In this document: positions 1 through 5,473 of the stretch, piece by piece
How positions within the stretch are numbered: the first letter of the stretch is position 1
Layout of the letters: each line of letters begins with the position of its first letter
From: Candidatus Cloacimonadota bacterium
GTDB taxonomy: Bacteria > Cloacimonadota > Cloacimonadia > Cloacimonadales > Cloacimonadaceae
Assembly: GCA_028683635.1 (NCBI GenBank)
Contig: JAQUHL010000127.1
Coordinates: 1 to 6,204 of the forward strand
Length of the DNA stretch: 6,204 bases
Direction: 5' to 3'
Made by a program: the position numbers and the translations under genes
Notes under the pieces: model-generated
Told to the model about the DNA's origin: nothing
Seen by the model: the letters and a program-made list of their open reading frames with translations, nothing else
Databases searched by the model: none

Positions 1-872
1 CCCAGAAGATCGCCAGACTATTTGGAAGCGTAAGGGTCTCTGCAGATACACTTTCCATAACTTCCGACAGCCTGGTTTACTACCGAATTCCTGAAGTAAT
101 GAATGCCGGAGGATCAGTAGTCATTACGGAAAAGAAACCGGATGGCAGCCTGCGGTGGTTCAAAAGTGACTATGGCACCTACAATCGAAAAACGGAGCAA
201 ATTACCGTGTGGGATAAGGTCCGCTCTTTCGATCTTGCCGAAAATGCTTGGGGAGAAAGTAATTATGGTTTTTGGGACCGCAAGGATGGATATGCCTATC
301 TAACCGGGGAACCACGACTGCAGACTGGTAAAACTGATACGCTCTTCATCAAAGCGGAAAAAATGGAATTCTTTCATAAGGAGCGCAAGCTAATTGCCAC
401 CTTCAATGTGGAAGTGAGAACCCGGGACTACACCACCACCAGCGATTTCCTCATCTATTTCCTCAAGGAGGACAAAGCTGTTTTCACCGGGAAACCGGTC
501 TTTAAATCCGATTTTGCCACTGCCAATGCTGAGGAGTTCTATCTGTATTTGAGCGAGCGGAAGCTAACGAGTGCAGAGCTTAAAGATTCCTGCCAAGTGT
601 ATTTCGCCGAAGAAAAAAATGCTCCCCAAACAAATTGGGTAAAGGCAGACTTCGTGAAAATCAGTTTTGAGAACGATATCATCCGCCGCTTTATCGGAGA
701 GGCTCAGGTATCATATTTTTATCTGCAACCCAAGGGTGAAGAGAAAGACTATCTGGAAAATGAAGCCACAGGTGAGTATTTCGAGGCTATCTTCAAACCG
801 GACAGCAAGCTCGATAGCATAAAAATGAAACAAAACATCCTGGGAAAATACAAATTCCACAACAATTCTTGA
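1..872 (+). CDS. OstA/LptA-like LPS transport protein, 5'-truncated
   Basis: The reading frame is already open at base 3 and runs to TGA at 870-872, so about 289 C-terminal residues are visible and the true start lies upstream. The ATG at 99 is internal: coherent sequence precedes it (SADTLSITSDSLVYYRIPEV). The protein is a series of short beta-strand repeats of the OstA/LptA type, such as VSADTLSITSDSLVYY, ARDYTTTSDFLIYF-like segments around bases 410-460 and repeated LTGEP / FTGKP turns. Proteins of this family form a periplasmic beta-jellyroll bridge carrying LPS from the inner to the outer membrane. Enteric LptA is about 185 residues; this one is clearly larger, like the long OstA-like proteins of Bacteroidota-type lineages, so I withhold the lptA symbol. 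The C-terminus is charged and has no membrane segment. The neighbour lptB, 32 bases downstream, supports the assignment. An LptC/LptA fusion or LptD N-terminal-like protein cannot be excluded without the missing start. Confidence 0.8.
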   Translation, partial: QKIARLFGSVRVSADTLSITSDSLVYYRIPEVMNAGGSVVITEKKPDGSLRWFKSDYGTYNRKTEQITVWDKVRSFDLAENAWGESNYGFWDRKDGYAYLTGEPRLQTGKTDTLFIKAEKMEFFHKERKLIATFNVEVRTRDYTTTSDFLIYFLKEDKAVFTGKPVFKSDFATANAEEFYLYLSERKLTSAELKDSCQVYFAEEKNAPQTNWVKADFVKISFENDIIRRFIGEAQVSYFYLQPKGEEKDYLENEATGEYFEAIFKPDSKLDSIKMKQNILGKYKFHNNS

Positions 873-904
873 CAAGAATATGCACATTTAAGAAGATATA
901 AACC

Positions 905-1651
905 ATGGAAATGAACAAGATCAAAGCCCAAAACCTGCTCAAGAGGTATGGTAAACGCAACGTTGTAAACGATCTCTCCCTCGAGATAAATCAGGGTGAG
1001 GTGGTGGGTATTTTGGGTCCCAACGGAGCTGGGAAAACCACCACTTTTTATATGATCATCGGTCTGGCCAAACCCAATGCCGGAAAGGTCTTTTTCAACG
1101 ATACCGATATCACCCGTAAACCAATGTTCAAGCGTGCCAGGCTGGGGATGGGCTACCTTGCCCAGGCTCCTTCCATCTTTTCCAAGCTCAGCGTGGAGGA
1201 TAACATCCTGGCAATCCTCCAGACCCTTAAATTACCCCGCAAGGAACGCAAAGAACGCCTGGAAAAATCGCTTGAAGAACTGAATCTTACCAAGCTTGCC
1301 AAGCAAAAGGCTTACACTCTTTCCGGTGGAGAACGCAGGAAGCTCGAAATTACCAGGGCATTGGTAACCAACCCGGCATTTATCTTTATGGACGAACCTT
1401 TCGCCGGGGTGGATCCCATCGCGGTATCCGATATCCAGGATATCATCGCCCGGATGAGGGACAAACAGATCGGAATCATGATAACCGACCACAATGTAAT
1501 TGAGACTTTGAAAATCGTGAATCGTGCTTATATTATCTACGAAGGAAAAATCATAGTATCGGGTTCATCGAGAGAGTTAATCAGCGATGAGAAAGCCAGA
1601 GAGCTTTACTTAGGAGACCGTTTCCAAATGAACACTAAGTTTGAGAGTTAG
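905..1651 (+). CDS. lptB: LPS export ABC transporter ATP-binding protein LptB
   Basis: A 248-residue single ABC ATPase, close to the usual 240-250 of LptB. Visible motifs are Walker A GPNGAGKTTT (residues 38-47), Q-loop Q87 in GYLAQAPSIF, signature LSGGERRKLEI (139-149), Walker B FIFMDEP (159-165, catalytic E164), D-loop GVDP (168-171) and switch H196 in ITDHNV. The signature-helix pattern RRKLEITRAL and the segment DEPFAGVDPIAV are typical of LptB rather than of amino-acid or drug exporters. LptB dimerises under the permeases LptF and LptG and powers LPS extraction from the inner membrane toward the LptC-LptA bridge. The start at 905 has a modest AGAAGA at 891-896; the ATG at 911 (residue 3) is an alternative start that changes nothing functionally. 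It sits 32 bases after the OstA-like gene and 5 bases before rpoN, as expected for one transcript. Confidence 0.95.
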   Translation: MEMNKIKAQNLLKRYGKRNVVNDLSLEINQGEVVGILGPNGAGKTTTFYMIIGLAKPNAGKVFFNDTDITRKPMFKRARLGMGYLAQAPSIFSKLSVEDNILAILQTLKLPRKERKERLEKSLEELNLTKLAKQKAYTLSGGERRKLEITRALVTNPAFIFMDEPFAGVDPIAVSDIQDIIARMRDKQIGIMITDHNVIETLKIVNRAYIIYEGKIIVSGSSRELISDEKARELYLGDRFQMNTKFES

Positions 1652-1656
1652 TAATA

Positions 1657-3120
1657 ATGAGTTCTTTAGATCAGTACTTGTCCCTGAGACAGAAACAGGA
1701 ATTGGCACTAAAACCCAAAATGCTCCAATCCCTCAAAATGCTTTCACTCCCCATCCTGGAGTTGGAAGCATATATCAAACAAGAACTGATTAACAACCCC
1801 CTTCTCGAACAGCGCGACGAAAAAGATGAAGATGACATCGAAGATCACAATTTCGAGCCAGAAGCTCCGGAAAGCCCCACTTCCATCGAAGAATCTGAAG
1901 CTCCTGAACAATCCAACACAGATATTTCAGAAGCCAAGGAGCTTACCGAAATCCTCGACCAATGGAATGATTTCCACCTAGGCCATGATAGTTATCGGGG
2001 CGAAAGCGAAACTGAACACACCGAGGCGATAATCCGCTTTGAAGAGGATGGCAAAGATATCTTCCTCGAACAGCTGTACCCCTACAAACTCTCGGAAGTG
2101 GAATTTGAGTTTTGCGTGGATCTGGTGGACAATTGCGATGCCTATGGCTTTTTGCCCAGGGGTTTTGATCTGGTGGATTTTGCCAGGATGTACCAGATCA
2201 AAGCTCTCAGGGTAAAGGAATTGCACGAGATCATCATGTCGCTATCCCCCAAGGGTATAACTGCCCGGGACATCAGTGAGTGCCTCTATGCTCAGCTCAC
2301 TGAAGAGCAAAAGGAAAACAAGCTTTTGGTGGGTATTATCAACGAGCAGTTTGAAAACCTGATTCATCGGCGTTACCAGCGCATTACCTCCTACTTTGGA
2401 GTATCCGAAGAATCAGTACTGAACGCCCGGGATCTGATTTCCCGGCTCGATCCCAAACCCGGCTTGCGCATCCTGAATCCTTCCCCGAACTATGTGTTCC
2501 CGGATGTTACCGTGAAGATGATTGAGGGTGAATTTGTGGTCGTGATCAATGATCAGATTACCCCAAACATTATTATCAGCCCCCGCTACCGGAGGATGAT
2601 CACCCGGGGTGATTTTAACAAGGAGACTATGCAATTTGTCCGGGACAAGATCAATTCCGCCAAGTTCCTGATCAAATCCATCTACATGCGGATGCGGACT
2701 TTGGAAAGGGTGATGCTTTCCATCATCAAGTATCAGCCCGAGTTCTTCTATGATGGTTCCGGAGTCATGCTCCCGCTCACCTATTCAGTGATAGCTCAGG
2801 ATCTGGGAGTGAGCGAATCCACCATCTCCCGGGTTGTGAAATATAAATTTGCCGAAACTCCTTATGGCATTTATGCTCTGAAGGATTTTTTCTCTTCGAC
2901 TGCCGGCCGGGATGACAATTATGAATCCGTCTCCCGCCAGAAGGTGAAATCCCACATTGCCAGGTTTATCGAACAGGAAGATGACCACAGCCCCCTCAGT
3001 GACCAGGATCTCGTCCAACGGCTTGCCGCTGAGGGACTCTATATATCCAGGCGGATCATTGCCAAATATCGTGATGAACTTGGTATCCTGAACAGCCGGC
3101 TCAGAAAAAATAAACGTTAA
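1657..3120 (+). CDS. rpoN: RNA polymerase sigma-54 factor RpoN
   Basis: A 487-residue protein with the full sigma-54 layout. Region I (about residues 8-52) is Gln/Leu-rich and carries LSLRQKQELALKPKMLQSLK and the NNPLLE end motif; it holds the polymerase in a closed complex until an enhancer-binding AAA+ activator acts. Residues 53-95 are the acidic variable region II (DEKDEDDIED and onward). The core-binding region follows. A helix-turn-helix spans about 375-397 (IAQDLGVSESTISRVVKYK), then the conserved YGIYALKDFFSS. The RpoN box near the C-terminus (464-473) reads SRRIIAKYRD, against the classical ARRTVAKYRE; it recognises the -24 promoter element. The ATG lies 5 bases after the lptB stop, with GAGAG at 1643-1647 inside the lptB end as a weak ribosome site, which suggests translational coupling. 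The lptB-rpoN adjacency is widely conserved. No activator gene is in view, so the regulon cannot be inferred. Confidence 0.97.
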   Translation: MSSLDQYLSLRQKQELALKPKMLQSLKMLSLPILELEAYIKQELINNPLLEQRDEKDEDDIEDHNFEPEAPESPTSIEESEAPEQSNTDISEAKELTEILDQWNDFHLGHDSYRGESETEHTEAIIRFEEDGKDIFLEQLYPYKLSEVEFEFCVDLVDNCDAYGFLPRGFDLVDFARMYQIKALRVKELHEIIMSLSPKGITARDISECLYAQLTEEQKENKLLVGIINEQFENLIHRRYQRITSYFGVSEESVLNARDLISRLDPKPGLRILNPSPNYVFPDVTVKMIEGEFVVVINDQITPNIIISPRYRRMITRGDFNKETMQFVRDKINSAKFLIKSIYMRMRTLERVMLSIIKYQPEFFYDGSGVMLPLTYSVIAQDLGVSESTISRVVKYKFAETPYGIYALKDFFSSTAGRDDNYESVSRQKVKSHIARFIEQEDDHSPLSDQDLVQRLAAEGLYISRRIIAKYRDELGILNSRLRKNKR

Positions 3121-3123
3121 GGA
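3119..3123 (+). promoter_or_regulatory. Ribosome binding site for lpd, overlapping rpoN stop codon
   Basis: AAGGA shares its two A bases with the rpoN TAA stop (3118-3120) and ends 7 bases before the TTG at 3131. It decides the start of the dehydrogenase. In that frame the nearest upstream stop is TGA at 3089-3091, and there is no ATG or GTG between it and the TTG. The dinucleotide-binding fold begins immediately after the TTG. Confidence 0.7.
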
Positions 3124-3130
3124 CAGAACC

Positions 3131-4534
3131 TTGGAAAACAAAATAAAGATAGCCATCATAGGTGGCGGTCCCGGAGGCTATGAAACTGCGATCCGGCTGA
3201 ACCAATATGGTATCCCAGCCACTGTCTTCGAAAAAGAAAGGCTTGGTGGAGTATGCCTGAACTGGGGTTGCATCCCCACCAAGGCATTGGTCAAAACCTC
3301 CGAACTGCTGCGTGAACTATCCGAAGCTGACACCTATGGCATTGCTGAATACTCGCGAACTCAGGACTACAACAAAATCTTCGAGCGCAAAAATGCCGTC
3401 GTGGAGCAACTCGTATCCGGCATCGAATTCATCTTCCGCAAAAGGAAGATCCCAGTGGTAAACGAAGCAGTCGTCTCCCTGTCCAGAAGTTCAGAGGGAT
3501 ATTTGCTCACCACTTCATCCAAAGAAACTTATGAAGCGGAATATGTGGTTCTGGCCACAGGCTCCGGTTCGAAAGAACTCCCCGGAATCAAAATCGATGA
3601 GAAGTATATTCTGTCCTCCACAGGTCTTTTGAAACTATCACAGCTTCCCAAACGCCTTGCCGTGATAGGGGGTGGAGTAATTGGCTGTGAGTTTGCCTCG
3701 ATTTTCAGCACCTTGAGCGTGGAGGTTCATATCGTGGAATTCCTTCCCAGATTGATTTCCACCGAAGACGAGGAGATTTCCAAACGCTTTGCCCTTGCTC
3801 TCAAAAAAGCAGGAATAGCTATCCATCTGAATACCGCAGTAGAAGCGGCCGAGAGACTCGATAACGAGCTGTGTCTGAAGCTTTCCAACGGCTCCGATCT
3901 CATTGTGGACCAAGCTCTGATGAGTGTGGGCCGCACTCCCAATTTGAACATCGATTTCAGCGGCCTTGATCTGGCAACAGAGAGAGGTTTTGTTTTAGTA
4001 AACGACAACATGCAGACCAATCTTCCCAAAATCTATGCCATTGGAGATCTCACCGGAAAGATGCTTTTGGCACACACGGCAAGCAAACAGGGGCTGCATG
4101 TGGCAGAGCATGTCAAACACGCCATTGAAGGAGGCGAACACGCTCTGGAACCAATAAACTATACAAATATACCGCGATGCACTTTTACTTTTCCGGAGAT
4201 CGCATCCATCGGTCTCACGGAAGCCCAAGCCAAAGAACAGTATGGCGAAATCCTGATAGGGAAATTTCCCTTCGCAGCCAATGGCAAAGCTATCGCAATG
4301 AGCAGTACCTTCGGTTTTGTGAAAACCATTGCCCGTTCTGATAACCACCAATTGATTGGTATGCACATAATTGGAGCTCAAGCAGCGGAACTTATCGCCC
4401 AGGGATCGATTCTAATCGCCCTTGGTGCCAAAGCCGAAGATGTGGAACACATAGTATTTGCTCATCCGACACTCTCCGAAGCGATTATGGAATCTCTTGA
4501 GGATCTTCGCGATCTTTCGATTCACAAAACCTAA
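3131..4534 (+). CDS. lpdA: Dihydrolipoyl dehydrogenase (E3), TTG start
   Basis: A 467-residue class-I pyridine-nucleotide disulfide oxidoreductase of normal family length. The N-terminal FAD Rossmann motif GGGPGG is at residues 11-16. The redox-active disulfide GGVCLNWGCIPTK has C42 and C47 with the four-residue spacing of the lipoamide dehydrogenase / glutathione reductase group. The NAD motif IGGGVIGCE (179-187) is followed by the strand VHIVE, whose terminal acidic residue favours NAD over NADP. The second FAD motif AIGDLTGKMLLAH is around 303-315. The C-terminal dimerisation domain ends with HPTLSE (445-450), the His-Glu catalytic dyad and a signature of lipoamide dehydrogenase. The enzyme reoxidises dihydrolipoyl groups of 2-oxoacid dehydrogenase or glycine-cleavage complexes, producing NADH. 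No E1, E2 or gcv partner gene is visible, so its complex is unknown. It lies between rpoN and hpf, where Proteobacteria have no gene. Mercuric reductase and transhydrogenase-like relatives are less likely because of HPTLSE and the absence of extra N-terminal domains. Confidence 0.9.
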   Translation: MENKIKIAIIGGGPGGYETAIRLNQYGIPATVFEKERLGGVCLNWGCIPTKALVKTSELLRELSEADTYGIAEYSRTQDYNKIFERKNAVVEQLVSGIEFIFRKRKIPVVNEAVVSLSRSSEGYLLTTSSKETYEAEYVVLATGSGSKELPGIKIDEKYILSSTGLLKLSQLPKRLAVIGGGVIGCEFASIFSTLSVEVHIVEFLPRLISTEDEEISKRFALALKKAGIAIHLNTAVEAAERLDNELCLKLSNGSDLIVDQALMSVGRTPNLNIDFSGLDLATERGFVLVNDNMQTNLPKIYAIGDLTGKMLLAHTASKQGLHVAEHVKHAIEGGEHALEPINYTNIPRCTFTFPEIASIGLTEAQAKEQYGEILIGKFPFAANGKAIAMSSTFGFVKTIARSDNHQLIGMHIIGAQAAELIAQGSILIALGAKAEDVEHIVFAHPTLSEAIMESLEDLRDLSIHKT

Positions 4535-4537
4535 GAC

Positions 4538-4544
4538 AAGGAGG
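4538..4544 (+). promoter_or_regulatory. Strong ribosome binding site for hpf
   Basis: AAGGAGG lies 8 bases before the ATG at 4553, in the 18-base gap after lpd. It is the closest match to the anti-Shine-Dalgarno in the operon and fixes the hpf start. It suggests hpf is translated more efficiently than the genes before it. Confidence 0.8.
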
Positions 4545-4552
4545 AACCGAAA

Positions 4553-5098
4553 ATGCAGATCACTATTACTGCACGTCACTTCGAACTTACGAAGGCTATC
4601 CGAGACTACGTCGAGGGCGCTTGTCTTAAGCTCAAAAAGTATTTCGACCACATCATTACCATGCATGTAACTCTTGCGCTGGAAAACAACCGGAACATTT
4701 GCGAGCTTTCTCTTCACGCTTCCCGTTATAGCCTGCAAAGCCAGTCCGAAGAGCTCGATATGTATCTTTCCATCGATACAGCCATCGATAAAATGGAAAT
4801 CCAGATCAAAAAACTCAAGGAAAAGGTGACCTATCACCAGAAAAAAGCCTTGAAAGAAAACTACGAAGGATTCGATGAATTTTCCCGTGCTTCGGAATTC
4901 CATTTCAACGCCACCAGTAAAGCTCGCAAAACTATCAAGACCAAGAGAGTAGTCCCAGAGATCCTATCCATCCCCGAAGCTCTGGAAAAAATAGATGAAG
5001 TTAAGGAGGAATTTCTCATTTTCAAAAATGTGGAAACTGACCGCCTGAACGTACTTGTCCGCAAGGATGAAGAACACTTCAAGCTCTTCGAACCTTGA
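4553..5098 (+). CDS. hpf: Ribosome hibernation promoting factor, long form
   Basis: A 181-residue protein with two parts. Residues 1 to about 97 form the S30AE/RaiA fold that binds the 30S decoding region: MQITITARHFELTKAIRDYV, then ELDMYLSIDTAIDKMEIQIK, matching the DMYxxIDxxIDK pattern of E. coli HPF. A charged linker of about 35 residues follows. The C-terminal domain (about 135-181; LSIPEALEKI, EEFLIFKNVETDRLNVLVRK) is the long-HPF dimerisation module, with the FxxFxNxETxxxNVxxR pattern. Long HPF alone joins two 70S ribosomes into 100S particles in stationary phase or starvation, whereas the E. coli short form needs RMF. The final stretch reads RKDEEHFKLFEP; family members usually have a Gly-containing DGxYGLIxP turn there, so this tail is somewhat divergent. 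It is the last gene of the operon, followed by a terminator. Confidence 0.93.
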   Translation: MQITITARHFELTKAIRDYVEGACLKLKKYFDHIITMHVTLALENNRNICELSLHASRYSLQSQSEELDMYLSIDTAIDKMEIQIKKLKEKVTYHQKKALKENYEGFDEFSRASEFHFNATSKARKTIKTKRVVPEILSIPEALEKIDEVKEEFLIFKNVETDRLNVLVRKDEEHFKLFEP

Positions 5099-5106
5099 TC
5101 CATAAA

Positions 5107-5128
5107 TGCCGGAGGATATTTTCTCCGG
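5107..5128 (+). other. Small hairpin in the hpf 3' untranslated region
   Basis: CCGGAG at 5109-5114 pairs with CTCCGG at 5123-5128. The stem can be extended inward by one G-U and one A-U pair, leaving a TATT loop (5117-5120). No T-tract follows, so it is probably not a terminator by itself. It may protect the mRNA 3' end or assist the terminator hairpin 10 bases downstream. Confidence 0.45.
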
Positions 5129-5137
5129 ATCTTATAC

Positions 5138-5173
5138 AGGCAGTGCACCACCTGGCGCACTGCCTTTATTTTG
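5138..5173 (+). terminator. Rho-independent terminator after hpf
   Basis: AGGCAGTGC (5138-5146) and GCACTGCCT (5157-5165) form a perfect 9-bp GC-rich stem. Inside the 10-base loop, CC/GG can add two more pairs after an A-C mismatch. The run TTATTTTG follows at once (5166-5173). Stem, position 40 bases after the hpf stop and T-rich tail all fit an intrinsic terminator, and it marks the end of the operon. Confidence 0.88.
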
Positions 5174-5184
5174 TGAGTAAAGCA

Positions 5185-5238
5185 TGAGCATAGTGTGAAC
5201 AATGCGTGGAAATCCACGCATTGTTCACACTATGCTCA
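5185..5238. repeat. 54-base near-perfect palindrome (26-base arms, AA centre)
   Basis: Bases 5185-5210 are the exact reverse complement of bases 5213-5238, separated only by AA at 5211-5212. As RNA this folds into one uninterrupted stem of about 25 bp with a four-base loop. Symmetry continues outward imperfectly: 5170-5210 against 5213-5253 match at 34 of 41 positions by my count. There is no T-tract on either side, and a good terminator already lies just upstream, so a simple terminator is unlikely. Possible roles are a REP/MITE-like dispersed element, a dyad operator, or an RNase III-sensitive RNA structure. Function is unknown. Confidence 0.9.
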
Positions 5239-5255
5239 CACTGGGCTCACACTAA
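5223..5255 (+). repeat. Three 11-base tandem repeats, consensus G(T/C)TCACACTNN
   Basis: The units are GTTCACACTAT (5223-5233), GCTCACACTGG (5234-5244) and GCTCACACTAA (5245-5255), followed by a partial GCT at 5256-5258. The period is close to one DNA helical turn, so each copy presents the same face. The first unit lies in the right arm of the palindrome. The left arm has the mirror copy AGTGTGAAC (5192-5200), with decayed mirror copies one and two periods further out (5181-5189 and 5170-5178). This could be an operator array or the terminal repeats of a small element. Confidence 0.7.
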
Positions 5256-5396
5256 GCTAAGGAGTGCCCCGCCCTGAACCGAGGCCTAACCATAGTTTTT
5301 TTTCATATTCTGCTTTTTTTTCTGGACAAATACCAGCAGGTTTAATTTGCTTACCTCTATGGCTAAAAAGCCTTGTGATTGACTTGTTTTTCGGTA
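5256..5396. other. Intergenic stretch without a recognised gene
   Basis: No convincing gene is visible here on either strand. The stretch has a short GC-rich part (5262-5285), then two T8 runs at 5296-5303 and 5314-5321, 18 bases apart, and a short GGCT/AGCC stem (5361-5372). Neither T run is preceded by a clear hairpin. A minus-strand open frame of 72 codons (5257-5475) crosses it, but it begins on the start codon of the secreted-protein gene and has no ribosome site, so I do not call it. Confidence 0.5.
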
Positions 5397-5424
5397 TTGC
5401 CATGTGTAATGCCCAAAATTTAAT
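5397..5424 (+). promoter_or_regulatory. Candidate sigma-70-type promoter for the secreted-protein gene
   Basis: TTGCCA (5397-5402) and TTTAAT (5419-5424), each one base off consensus, are spaced by 16 bases. This would start transcription near 5431 and give a leader of about 43 bases before the ATG at 5474. A weaker alternative is TTGACT (5379-5384) with TGTAAT (5405-5410), but its spacer of 20 is long. I found no GG-N10-GC sigma-54 element here. Confidence 0.4.
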
Positions 5425-5473
5425 ACAAAGGGATAGAATAAAAGAATATGTAACGAAAACGAAGGAGAACGCC

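Noticed and set aside
869..902. Promoter for lptB: perfect TTGACA at 869-874 with TATAAA at 897-902
   Set aside because: The spacer is 22 bases, too long, and transcription would start at about the start codon. TTGACA is also part of a small ATTCTT/AAGAAT inverted repeat over the stop codon.
2785..3159. Minus-strand 124-codon open frame opposite the rpoN 3' end
   Set aside because: It is antisense to the conserved helix-turn-helix and RpoN box, with no recognisable motifs.
4412..4903. Minus-strand 163-codon open frame across the lpd/hpf junction
   Set aside because: It lies opposite two genes with unmistakable family motifs, and its translation shows no domain logic.
5221..5229. DnaA-box-like TTGTTCACA suggesting an origin region
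   Set aside because: It has two mismatches to TTATCCACA, there is no cluster of good boxes, and no dnaA, dnaN or other origin-type neighbours are present. The motif is better explained by the 11-base repeat.
5185..5238. CRISPR array or bidirectional terminator
   Set aside because: There is a single palindrome without repeat-spacer periodicity, and neither arm is followed by a T-tract.
5360..5376. Possible sigma-54 promoter around TGGCTAAAAAGCCTTG
   Set aside because: The GG-to-GC spacing is wrong (the downstream TTG is displaced by two bases), and no other GG-N10-GC pair fits nearby.
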